Shown here piece after piece: positions 41,795 through 51,405 of a stretch of 64,000 nucleotides of DNA. The translations under genes were made by a program, and so were the position numbers. Source of the DNA: Pseudo-nitzschia pungens (lineage: Eukaryota > Bacillariophyta > Bacillariophyceae > Bacillariales > Bacillariaceae); the NCBI GenBank assembly GCA_037355855.1, contig CM074767.1, positions 372,001-436,000 of the forward strand. The letters are read 5' to 3'. The notes below the pieces were generated by a model. The model was not told the DNA's origin, searched no databases, and was given only the letters and a program-made list of their open reading frames with translations. Position 1 is the stretch's first letter. Every line of letters starts with the position of its first letter.

Positions 41795-43345
41795 TGTGCA
41801 GTATTGTATTCTGACCCGATGTGATGTGATGTGATGTGATGTTTGGGTTGTTTCGAGTTGGAATGAGTGGTCGGTGGTCGGTTTCAATCCCGTTTTGGCT
41901 CGTCAAAAGTTGGGGATCAAAAGACGAGAGGGTGGATTCCAACAAGAGTTGAGTTGATGCGTCGGACTGGTTGTCGTATACGATTGCAATCAGATCGTTT
42001 CTTTCCCTCTATCGGATCGGAGTTGGAATAATGATAAGTAATGGCTCGGACTCGGTGATTTCCCGCTGAAATTTGATTGCGGACAACAAACGATCGTTTT
42101 CTTTGGTGATGAGAGCGATCCGCACGGATGATCCAAGACCCAATCGTTTCTGTTGGGTTGTTAAAAGTGGAACGAGATACGATGCTCGGCGGCGAAGCTT
42201 CCAGCAGGTGGCAGGCTGGAACGGAAACAAGGTTGATGACTTTCGTTTCCCTCGGTTCACAGTTGCTTGTGGCTACGGTGAACAATGATGTGGTGCTGGA
42301 ACGGTAGGGTACCGGTGCCGTAGGGTAATGAAGGAATGATAAAATGATGATGGAATGAAGGAATCATCAATCGTTTTGTGTTTCGACAAGGATCCGGATG
42401 CACCAAAAAATCAATTGGTGTGGGGAACACAAAATTCTTTCCTCTTTTTGTGTAGTGGTTTGCCGTGCGGTAACTTAAGGTACGCACGCTACGGTTCAAA
42501 TCTACCTGCCGTTGTTCCGCGAGGCGCACTCTCCGTCTCTCTCTATTGCACAAACTTCGAAGCAGCGTGCATTTGTGACCAACTCGTTAGGGTTTCTGGA
42601 GGTTTCTCCTCGTCGCAAGCTTGCCTAAACTTTACCTACCGGTTCCAAAAAATAATCGTGAGTGGTTGTCGGGTGTGCGGCTTCGCCTCCGATAATGCGC
42701 GGCTTTGCGCGCCACAACTCTACCAATGAGTCCGTCCCTCGTCCGTATTTGTGCATACCTCTCGACTCACGGTTGATGGCCAGACACGACACCCACGGAT
42801 CGCGATTCCAAACCGTTCTTCTTCTTGGAGCGTCCCCGCAGTGGATTGATTCGATTGATTGATTGATTTTGATTCATTCATTCATTCTTCTTCGTTCTGC
42901 CGGTGCGTACCGGTAACCTTACGAGCACAAGTACGATGGATTCTACGTATTTGCACCGTTGATATTATGTACCGTACATCATTTTAACATTCCATGACAA
43001 CGACATCTGTCGGCCTGACAACTCCTTGCAGTTGCCAATGGAAAATGGAATTTGTGAAACAAAAAACCGGAAGATGATCAATCCATGATCCAATCTTCAA
43101 CCAAAACATACCGTGCGGTACGGTACTACCAATTACTCCTCGAACCAAACCTCCCCAAACAGAGGCCATCAAAGGAACAACACAAACCCATCACTACCGT
43201 ACGGCATAGCAAGCAACTACTGTACGGCATAGCAAGCAACTGCCGTCACTGCATAAGATTACTGCATACCACAACCACAACAGCACTACTATCGTGTAGT
43301 GTACGGGCAATCGAAAGAAATAATAGCACACGCAGCACGACACGA
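41795..43345. other. Divergent spacer with a TCACA leader repeat
   Basis: Promoters of the mitoferrin-like gene (leftward) and the HCF173-like gene (rightward). A GATGT/TCACA pentamer array (41813-41842) lies in the leader of the former. Other short runs are GATTGATT (42845-42870) and GTAACCTTAC words (42910). Frame 43085-43345 is joined to the next gene but is not protein-like. Confidence 0.5.
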
Positions 43346-46300
43346 ATGATTACGATGGAGCCGGACCTCGGCAGCGGCAACCGGCTCCAACAATCGGCGA
43401 CGAGGATGCGAAAGCAGCGCCGCATGAGACCGAGGATCGCGAGTTCAACGGGAACAGCGACAGCGACAGCGACAACGACAACGACACCGGGAAGGTTCGC
43501 CCTTGCCTTCTTTACGGCAACCACGACGGCACTCTTTCTCATCGCCGGCTGCCTCGAAACCGCGACCGCCTTTGTGGTGGTCTCTCCGTCCACCTCCGAA
43601 GCATCGTCGCGAATTCGAATTCGGATCGATGGGAGGAACGGAATCATTCGCGACGATCGCTGCCGAACCGCAACGTCTCGTCCCGCTCCCGGATTCCCGC
43701 GGGACCAATGCCGGAAATGGGATCGCTTTGCACTGGCGGCCGGTGCCAATGGCAATAGCAACAACAACAACAACAAAGACAACAGTGGGAACAAAGACAA
43801 CAGTGGGAACAACAACAACAAACAAAAATCGAAAAAGGCCAACAACAATCACAACAGCAGCAATAACAATAACAACAAACATCCTGCGAAAAAGAACAAT
43901 CATTCCAAATACAAAACGAGGAAATCCTCCAACAATCCCAACAAAAAGAACAAAAAGTCCCCGGTGGTAGATCCTTCCAAACAAAAGAAACGAGAGCTCA
44001 TGGACCAAATCAAGGCAAAGATAAAGGAAGAGGGGGAAGAAAAAAAGAAGAAACAACAACAACAGCAACAAAAGTCACAGCAAAAACAAAAGCAAAAGCA
44101 GAAACCACAGCAGCGAAGCCAACAACGGTCGAACACCAACACCAACAACACTCGCAAAAAGGGAGGTCAAACAGCAGCAGATCCTTCCACCAAACCGCAG
44201 ATTGCCACGGCGCAGACGCGGGACAGCCCCGAGGCTACCACCACCACCACCAATAATCGGCAGCAAACGCTCGAGGACGACGATTTCGATCCGGAAGCAC
44301 CCGACGACGAAAACGAAGGGTCCGGTGGTTCTTCCGCAAAGCGCAAGCGCCTCTTCATGAACCCCTTCGAGGCCGGAAAATCCCTGCGGGAAACCCTCAA
44401 CAGCCTCTCGACGCTCGGCCGGGGCCTTCCCAAGGAAACCAAGCAAAAGTACTTTCTGGACGATCGATTGCTGGACGGGGACGACGAAATGCTCCCGCTG
44501 GGATCGTCGTCGTCGTCGTCCTCGTCTTCCTCCCCGCTGTTTGCCAACCGCCTCCTCCGCGAGTTTGCCTCGTCGGGGGAGCTCGAGCCGTACGTCCCGG
44601 AGGTCCTGGTGGTCGGCGCGACGGGAGAAATCGGACGCCTGGTGGTCCGGCGCCTGCTGCTGGAGGGCCGGGGACGGTTCCGGGTCCGGGTGCTGGTCCG
44701 GGATCTGTACTCCCAGACGCTCAACCTGCTCGGGACGGGCGTTTCGTACTGCCAGGGCGATCTGTCCAACGTCGAATCCCTCGAGTACGCGCTGACGGAC
44801 GTGGACAAGATCGTCTGCGTGGCGGGAGCCCCCAAGCCGGACGAGTCGGACTTTCAGCGCAAGTTCCGGTGGTACCTGCGGGAACAGGGGATCGATTACG
44901 AGGACGACGGCAACGAAAACGATGACAACGACAATAATGACAATGACAGTGAAAACAACCACGGCGTCGGGGATGGTCGTGGCAAACCGGCAAAGATCAA
45001 CGACCGGGAGTGGGAACAGCTGGCGAGCGTCCTGGAGGTCCGGTCCGAGCTGGCGGAACAGGTGGACTTTGTCGGGATGAAGAACCTGGTCTCGGCCTAC
45101 CAAAACGTCCGCCACACGGACTACGGGACCTCGCAGGCCGCCAAGCGGAGCCTCTTCAAATTCTCGGAAAAGTCGGGCGACTTTGATCTCTTTGCCCTGG
45201 ACGAGGACGACGGCGGCGGCGGCGAAAACACGGGCAGCCCGGTGTACGGTGACAATGACGATAGTGTCGGTGACGATGATGACGACGATGGGTCGGGCAA
45301 GTATCGCAACGACTACGATCCGGACCAGGCCTACAGCAACTACGACGAAACCGACGACGAGGACCTCTACGCCGACTATTACGATGATTATGATGACGAC
45401 GACGACGACGACGAGGAGTACGGGGTGGAACTCGAGTCCCGCAACGCCAGGGACAAGAACCTGGCCAAGATCCAGGTCCGCTGGCTCCGCAACAAGTTCC
45501 ACAACGGCGTCTTTGTGGGGAGGGTTCCCCGGGCCGTTCCCCCCCACGCCGTGGGAGGGGAGGCCGCCGTCATCAGCAGCCGGCTCCGGGCCCGGGAGGA
45601 CCCCGAAGCGGGCATCGACATGAGCAACTTTGCCGGCCTCATCCTGCGGCTCGTCTCGGACGGGAACACCTACGAGGCCTTTGTCCGGACCGGTTTGTAC
45701 GAGAGCGAGGGCATCGAGTACGTGTACCAATTCGGGACCGACAGCAAGGCACCGACCGCCGACAACAAATCCAAGAGCCGCTTCAAAACGATCCGGCTGG
45801 CCTTTGAAAACTTCAAGCCGGTGCAGCAAAGGCAGCAGCAGCAGCAACGGCAAACGGCGACCGAGGATGGCGAAGAAGAAGAAGAAGAAGAGGGTGACGA
45901 CCAGTGGACGGTTCCCCCCTTTGTCGGCAGCGACGTCCGATACATAGGATTTCGCTTTCGGTCCTCCAGCAACCCGGAAAAACATTGGCGATACAGCCCC
46001 GGCCGAGAATACCAACGATTCTACATGGCGCTCTCGTACATCAAGGTGTACCGAGCGCAGCCCGAACCAGAGTTTGTGTATCTGAGCGATGCCCGGATCC
46101 CTCCCGTCATTACCGACGGCATGGTGCACCACGACCGCAAGCTCCTCCTGACCCACGATGCTTCCGACCCGGACACCCGAGAGGAATCGTCGTCCGCGAC
46201 CCTCTTTGACGAGAAGGACCTGCGGCGAAAATCCGAGCAGGAGCGATCGCCGGAGGAAACCTACTTCAAGTACCGGGGAGAGGAGATCTTGGTCAAGTCC

Positions 46301-46576
46301 GGCCTCTCCTACACCATCGTGCGGGTGGCGGGCTTCAACGAGCTGTCCACCTCCGAGGCCAGCACGATCGATCTGGTGGGGACCAACACGGAGGCGGAGA
46401 TCGTCCCGGTCTCCCGTTCCGAGGTGGCGCAGGTCTGCGTCAGCGCGCTGCTGGATCCCTCCGCCCTCAACAAGATCGTGTACATGACCAAGAAAAAGGT
46501 GGTCGGGAAGAACGTTCTGGACGAGGAAGACATATCGGCCAAGTTCGAGGGCATCCCCAGCGATGTCGCGCCGTGA
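43346..46576 (+). CDS. HCF173-like plastid protein: atypical SDR with inserted CIA30 domain
   Basis: 1076 residues from ATG 43346 (the frame is open to 43085). The N-terminus is basic, then a signal peptide (FFTATTTALFLIAGCLE) ending TATAFVVVSP, a plastid-import motif. Residues about 130-350 are extreme low-complexity Asn/Lys/Gln. Residues about 418 onward form an NAD(P)-binding Rossmann fold (EVLVVGATGEIGRLVVRRLL, VRVLVRD, CQGDLSN, VAGAPKP). A large acidic insertion follows, then a CIA30-type beta domain (about 720-915; DMSNFAGLILRLVSDGNTYE, YIGFRFRSS). The SDR fold then resumes (YFKYRGEEILVKSGLSYTIV, SRSEVAQVCVSALL). This split order is that of plant HCF173, which promotes psbA mRNA translation and photosystem II repair. 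Function here is inferred from that. Confidence 0.85.
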   Translation: MITMEPDLGSGNRLQQSATRMRKQRRMRPRIASSTGTATATATTTTTPGRFALAFFTATTTALFLIAGCLETATAFVVVSPSTSEASSRIRIRIDGRNGIIRDDRCRTATSRPAPGFPRDQCRKWDRFALAAGANGNSNNNNNKDNSGNKDNSGNNNNKQKSKKANNNHNSSNNNNNKHPAKKNNHSKYKTRKSSNNPNKKNKKSPVVDPSKQKKRELMDQIKAKIKEEGEEKKKKQQQQQQKSQQKQKQKQKPQQRSQQRSNTNTNNTRKKGGQTAADPSTKPQIATAQTRDSPEATTTTTNNRQQTLEDDDFDPEAPDDENEGSGGSSAKRKRLFMNPFEAGKSLRETLNSLSTLGRGLPKETKQKYFLDDRLLDGDDEMLPLGSSSSSSSSSSPLFANRLLREFASSGELEPYVPEVLVVGATGEIGRLVVRRLLLEGRGRFRVRVLVRDLYSQTLNLLGTGVSYCQGDLSNVESLEYALTDVDKIVCVAGAPKPDESDFQRKFRWYLREQGIDYEDDGNENDDNDNNDNDSENNHGVGDGRGKPAKINDREWEQLASVLEVRSELAEQVDFVGMKNLVSAYQNVRHTDYGTSQAAKRSLFKFSEKSGDFDLFALDEDDGGGGENTGSPVYGDNDDSVGDDDDDDGSGKYRNDYDPDQAYSNYDETDDEDLYADYYDDYDDDDDDDEEYGVELESRNARDKNLAKIQVRWLRNKFHNGVFVGRVPRAVPPHAVGGEAAVISSRLRAREDPEAGIDMSNFAGLILRLVSDGNTYEAFVRTGLYESEGIEYVYQFGTDSKAPTADNKSKSRFKTIRLAFENFKPVQQRQQQQQRQTATEDGEEEEEEEGDDQWTVPPFVGSDVRYIGFRFRSSSNPEKHWRYSPGREYQRFYMALSYIKVYRAQPEPEFVYLSDARIPPVITDGMVHHDRKLLLTHDASDPDTREESSSATLFDEKDLRRKSEQERSPEETYFKYRGEEILVKSGLSYTIVRVAGFNELSTSEASTIDLVGTNTEAEIVPVSRSEVAQVCVSALLDPSALNKIVYMTKKKVVGKNVLDEEDISAKFEGIPSDVAP

Positions 46577-47624
46577 GGGCTATTTCGCGAACCGTGGTCG
46601 GGCGCGGCCGCAAGCGAGAATTGCGATTGCACGCACCAACAAAAAAAATAGAAGCAACCGCGTTCCGAAACCGGGATTCGGATTACGGGAAGAGTTCATC
46701 GGACATTTTTTTTTTAGATTTTGATTGCTTCGGCATACAACATGGTCAGATCGAGCCAGGAATCGAGTCCGGTCGATACAAACCAAATCCCCATATCTTA
46801 TAGTTGTCTTTACCGCATTCTGCAATTGGTGGATGAGATAGGTTCTGGTCACGAATGAACGGATCAATGCGACTCAACCTCTCACAAGACGATTTATTCC
46901 CAATTCCTCCGATGCTGAAGCCAGTACTGTACCATCACCAAACATGTGAATGCATTGCGAATAATCAATCTCAGTACTAAAGTTTCAAAAACTTCCAAGC
47001 AGTGATAATTCAGATTCTATTTTCATATTGAGTAGCAGTACCTTGTAGAAACAACAAATGAATATTGCATCATAATTTCTTAAGACAGGGGAAACGGAAG
47101 GAGTCATCACTTATTCAAACGTTCACACTTGTTGCTGTCTACCGGGAAAACCGATTCGCCAAAAGTTCCATGATGGGAGACGCTCCAACCCGATTTGTCC
47201 TTGCCGGTTGATTGTAGCGGAGTAAAAAATTGATGCTTTTTCATACCTCTTTGATTCTGTGCTACTGCAGGGCAGTGTGCCGGGCACCTCGCGTTTTTCG
47301 CGGACACAGGGGAACCAAAGACGCCGCGTTGGTTCGCCGAGAAGGAGTGAACCAAATAATGTTTCCATCCGGGATTGAGTGCTCGTACTTCGCTGATGAT
47401 ATCAATAGGCCGACAGGAATTGGAGTGAATACTGCAATGCTAATTCTTGCTTTCAGAGAGCTTGTCGGAGAAGCAGACCCAAACACTCCTAGGAATAGCT
47501 ATTGAATTGCTTCATGAGTTTATTTATTTCCTTGCGAGAGGACGCCGCGAGCAGAAACCATAGCTTCGTTAGGATTGATTCATTCATTCCGTAACAACCT
47601 CACAATTGTGCGTTCGGAGCAACC
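46577..47624. other. Spacer without a recognised gene
   Basis: 3' flank of the HCF173-like gene and 5' flank of the next. A frame at 47230-47505 has no protein-like features. No repeats of note. Confidence 0.45.
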
Positions 47625-48389
47625 ATGCCTATTCTACGTACGTTACTGGCCATAGCAGCAGCGGTTGCTTCCCCTGCATCCGCATACCTCGTGCGCATTG
47701 TCGGTGATCTCGAACCGGACCCCGATCGAGTCCCCTACTTGGCACATTATGGGAGGTGTGGTGGCATACTCATTGCTCCCGGCCGTGTCCTTACCGCGGT
47801 GCAGTGCATCGATGCTATGAACAGCGCGGATTCCTTTTGCGATGCCGACGACTCGTCGAACAACCCGACAGAAATTCATTACGGTGGATGCGGTGGCGCG
47901 CTCGTCGATCCCGACATGGTTCTGACCGCGGCGCAGTGCATTCGGACCCTCAACACGGTTGCCTCGTTCTGCAATCCCGAAAGCAATCCCCCGCAGACGA
48001 TCGAGGCCCACCGCGGCAGGTGCGGGGGCGCCGAACTCATCGCCCCCGACACGGTCCTGACCGGAGCGCGGTGCGTTCGGACCCTCGACACGATCGATTC
48101 CTTGTGTGATGCGGATGGTCGAAAGCGCGCCGAAGCACCGATGCGGATTGCCCCCGACGCGGTTCCTGACCGCGGCGCAATGCCTGCGGATTCGGAACGG
48201 GGCGGTTTCCCCGGACGATGCGAATCGTCCTCGCGCACCAGCAACCGCGGCGAGGATGCCAACTCCCGCAAGAGCAACCCGTGGTTTCGCATCGGCCAAA
48301 ATCCCACCCGTGCCCACTCCACGGTAACTTACCCGACCGAGCCCGAAAGCCAAAGCCGTTTCGTTTCCAACGCAGGAAACCGAGGGTGA
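47625..48389 (+). CDS. Secreted protein of tandem trypsin His-loop modules lacking the catalytic His
   Basis: 254 residues with a clear signal peptide (LLAIAAAVASPASA). Next comes VRIVGD, like the activated N-terminus of trypsins, then CGGILIAPGRVLTAVQC, which matches the family's CGGSLIxxxxVLTAAHC loop with His replaced by Gln. This 44-residue module repeats. Copy 2 (from 47877) has CGGALVDPDMVLTAAQC and copy 3 (from 48009) has CGGAELIAPDTVLTGARC. A fourth copy from about 48136 (CGLPPTRFLTAAQC) lies in another frame, so the annotated C-terminus after residue 172 is probably out-of-frame repeat. The DNA unit is 132 bp. No Asp loop and no GDSGGP Ser loop exist, so proteolysis is excluded. Either it is a decaying trypsin remnant or a new Cys-rich secreted repeat protein. 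Even module spacing and paired Cys argue for some selection. Confidence 0.75.
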   Translation: MPILRTLLAIAAAVASPASAYLVRIVGDLEPDPDRVPYLAHYGRCGGILIAPGRVLTAVQCIDAMNSADSFCDADDSSNNPTEIHYGGCGGALVDPDMVLTAAQCIRTLNTVASFCNPESNPPQTIEAHRGRCGGAELIAPDTVLTGARCVRTLDTIDSLCDADGRKRAEAPMRIAPDAVPDRGAMPADSERGGFPGRCESSSRTSNRGEDANSRKSNPWFRIGQNPTRAHSTVTYPTEPESQSRFVSNAGNRG

Positions 48390-49316
48390 CGCACTGCTTG
48401 CCAAGAAATCAATTTCCGTCGCTCAATCGATTGTCAGATGCTCGATGCTTCACGGATGGTCGAAAACGAAATGCAGAGTCGACTGCCATTCCAGCAGAAT
48501 GAATTCAGATTGAGCCGAATGGGATTGTAATTTTAGGTAGGAAATGAATGTTGTAATACCAATTGTTCTGAGCATGGCACTGCAAGTATCGTTCCAAATC
48601 CTTGGTGTGATTGCTTTATTATCAATCAAACAGTACTGTTGTTGGTTCAACCGACGAAACGGAGCACAAGACACCTCTGGAACCGAAAGGTATCTTTGGA
48701 ATCAATCAATCAATCCATAAAATCCGTCCTATGTCCAACCGATCATCAGACGCAAGTTCAATAGACCAGACACCAGCCTACCGTAAAACCTTGCTTACCG
48801 TGCAGTAACCGAGGATGAGTACGAGTATGCACGTTAGGGAAGTCTTTGATAGTCTTTGATGATTGATTCGTAACTGAATAACGTTCCAACTTACTTTCTC
48901 ATAAAGAGAACACACTCCTTTACGATTGGGCAATAGTAGCAAAATCGCCGATTGCGCGCCTCACCGATTCAATCCTACAGAATTTATGTGAGAGTAACCT
49001 TACGGTAAGGAAAACGAATCAATCATACGGCATAACTGTCCATCAAGTTCGAGGGGTAAGGTTTACGAGTATGAAAATTGTGGAGAACTTTCGAATCCAA
49101 GAAAAACAGTAGATTAATGCTGTTCCGTTTTCTGTTCGGTGCCGGATTTCTCTTGGTCGGTTAGTGACATCTATCTTGTTCCACGAACCGTCGCTCGATC
49201 TCATACTCCAACCCACCAAAGGTTTCAAACACCAATATCGTCCCCAGGCCCAGCGTCCGACGTTTCTCTACCACCCCCAGCACCAATCTCAATCAAAAAC
49301 AGACAAACAAACAACC
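48390..49316. other. Spacer without a recognised gene
   Basis: AT-rich, with GTAACCTTACGGTAAGG near 48995. The frame of the next gene is open back to 49164, but that leader is not protein-like and ATG 49317 has the better context (ACAACCATGG). Confidence 0.45.
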
Positions 49317-50030
49317 ATGGCTGCCATTCTCTGTGAAAGCATCGGCAAACTCATCTCGAACTTCTGCCACGTCCTGACGATCCCCTGCGAAGCCTGCGGC
49401 AAGGGTTGCGGCCAGTGCGGCAAGCTCTTTGGCAGGGGCTGCGACGAGCTCGGCAAGCTCTTTTGCACGCCGTTCTTTCCCTACCTGGCGGCGACCTTTG
49501 CCCTCAACACCCCCGCGCTGGTCTGGGCCATCCAGGGCGCCTTTGGCTATGGCAACGGCTGCTCGCTGGGGCTGCTGCGCTGGCTCGTGATCAACGGCGC
49601 CTTTGCGGTCTCCCACATGATCGCGGCGATGTACATCGTCACCATCATCCGGGCGCCGGCGTCGAATCCGGCCGCCGGGACCATCTCGGCCACGACGGGC
49701 CTGCGGGAGGCCGAGGAGGGAGAGGTCCCCGTGGCCTACGCCACCGGCGGCAACTTCCAGTCCCTCGGCGGCGAGCAGAACGTCCCCGGGGGCGCCAATT
49801 CCTTCAAGCGCATCAAGCACGTTTTGTGCTACGACAAGGGCATGGCGATCTACATCGTGGTCTTTTTGTCGTGGGTGGTCTGGATGGCCATGGGCGTGAG
49901 CCGGAGGTTGTTCGACGCGGACGACTGCGACGAGCTCCTGGGATACGTGTCGATCTCCCTCGTGGTGGGATACATCTGGATGGGACTGGTCAGTCTGGCG
50001 TTCTGCTGCTCGCTCTTGTGCCTGCGATGA
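49317..50030 (+). CDS. Four-TM membrane protein with a Cys-rich N-terminus
   Basis: 237 residues from ATG 49317 (ACCATGG). The first 55 residues are rich in Cys and Gly (IPCEACGKGCGQCGKLFGRG), with a CxxC-like spacing that could bind metal, be palmitoylated, or sit as an amphipathic helix. Four hydrophobic segments follow: YLAATFALNTPALVWAI, WLVINGAFAVSHMIAAMYIV, AIYIVVFLSWVVWMAMGV and YVSISLVVGYIWMGLVSLAF. A hydrophilic loop of about 55 residues lies between the second and third. No transporter or enzyme motif is seen and I do not recognise the family. Codon use is strongly GC-biased, like the other well-expressed genes here. Confidence 0.8.
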   Translation: MAAILCESIGKLISNFCHVLTIPCEACGKGCGQCGKLFGRGCDELGKLFCTPFFPYLAATFALNTPALVWAIQGAFGYGNGCSLGLLRWLVINGAFAVSHMIAAMYIVTIIRAPASNPAAGTISATTGLREAEEGEVPVAYATGGNFQSLGGEQNVPGGANSFKRIKHVLCYDKGMAIYIVVFLSWVVWMAMGVSRRLFDADDCDELLGYVSISLVVGYIWMGLVSLAFCCSLLCLR

Positions 50031-51405
50031 GAAACAAAAAACCGAGATGATGATGCCGCGATCCAAAACACGGGCAGGATTGGTGGAGCCGTTGCGCCCG
50101 CGCATGCGAATGCGAATGCGAATGCGAACAATGCGGAGAGTTCTGTCGCGGCTGCGGCGCTGCTCCGCGGTAGGTGTCCGTTTCGTTTGAGATTCCATCC
50201 GTTGTATTCTATAAAATATATAAAGAATGTTCGTTAATTGTTTTAGCTTTCGAATTCGCATTGCAAACCATCGTGACCAGACATTGCGTTGACTTGGAGA
50301 GAGAGACCTGGAGTATCGGAAGTAGCTTCGTCTTTCATTGGTACGGGTCTCTGCATCCACTGGATAGTGGTACCTGTACAGTTAGAGGTGATTTGATACT
50401 GCTGACATTGTGAAGGACATCGATCCCAAGGATGATATCATTGACAAAATCCTCGTCTGTATCTTGATGATGTTCTTGGCAATGATACATGTATTTGGTG
50501 GTGTGGAAGGATTGGTTTGCTGTTGTGGCCATTAGTATCTGCTGCTAAGATCGATCCAATCGGTGTCGTTTCAATTGATATGGCGCTCCTGTTGATAAGA
50601 ATTACTATAGCTCGGTCATCGATGAGGGCTGCCAACAACTTTGATTTCGAGATTTGTTTTGTACGTAACGAATGATACTGAGCAAGATGGCAGCCACCGT
50701 GCTCCTTGCATAGGTTGTACTAGAAATGAGTCTTGATAAACTTTGCTCCAACACACCTATGTGGGAGCTATTTATGGTTGTTGTGGAAAAGATCTCGAGT
50801 ATTTTCAAAATTCCTGCGGGCCGATGTATTGTGAAAGACCAAACCATTGTAGTACTTTTCATGGCGCTGGGCCCTTATCGATATCGCGTATCGATTTGTT
50901 TCCGTCAGTCGCCTTTGTCGCTTTTTCGATTGCTCGTGCCAATCGAACCTGTTTTTGCTTGGTCAGAAACAGCAGATATTTTCTGATTACCGTAAGTTCC
51001 TTCCACAATCTTTCCGGGAGGTGCTCCGGATGGGTCCGGTTGGCATGTCTTTTCGCTCCTCCCGTTTTTTCCTGCGGCGGGTAGAAGAGGTCTCGAGAGA
51101 GCATTAGCTTGTTGCAACAACGCGGTGATGCGAACATAGTAGGTCTCTTTAGTTTCGAAAATCGAATCAACAAATCAAATCTTTTGTACAGTGTTATTGA
51201 ATAAACCAGTTACAGTGCACTTTTGTGCAGTTTTCTATTGCATTTTAATTTTATCAGACTCTCGTCTGCACACACCGTCAAACTCGACAACCGGGACCAC
51301 TTTTGAAGAAACGATTCCGATCTATTTCAATCAATCCAATCTAATCCAATCCAATCTAATCCAATCCAATCAATTCCAATCAATACCAACCCGAAATGAT
51401 CAACG
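50031..51405. other. Spacer with a GCGAAT run and CCAAT/CTAAT pentamers
   Basis: Starts with a 6-bp ATGCGA/GCGAAT run (50103-50130). It ends with a pentamer-like CCAAT/CTAAT run (51326-51390) just past the stop codon of the methylglyoxal synthase gene. The frames in between are not protein-like. Confidence 0.5.

Noticed and set aside
40292..41887. Upstream start of the mitoferrin-like gene at 41887
   Set aside because: The extra N-terminus is largely the translation of a TCACA pentamer array; ATG 41794 is the more plausible start.
44075..46156. A 693-residue minus-strand frame
   Set aside because: Antisense shadow of the HCF173-like gene; the Val/Ile runs are the reverse reading of Asp/Asn codon repeats.
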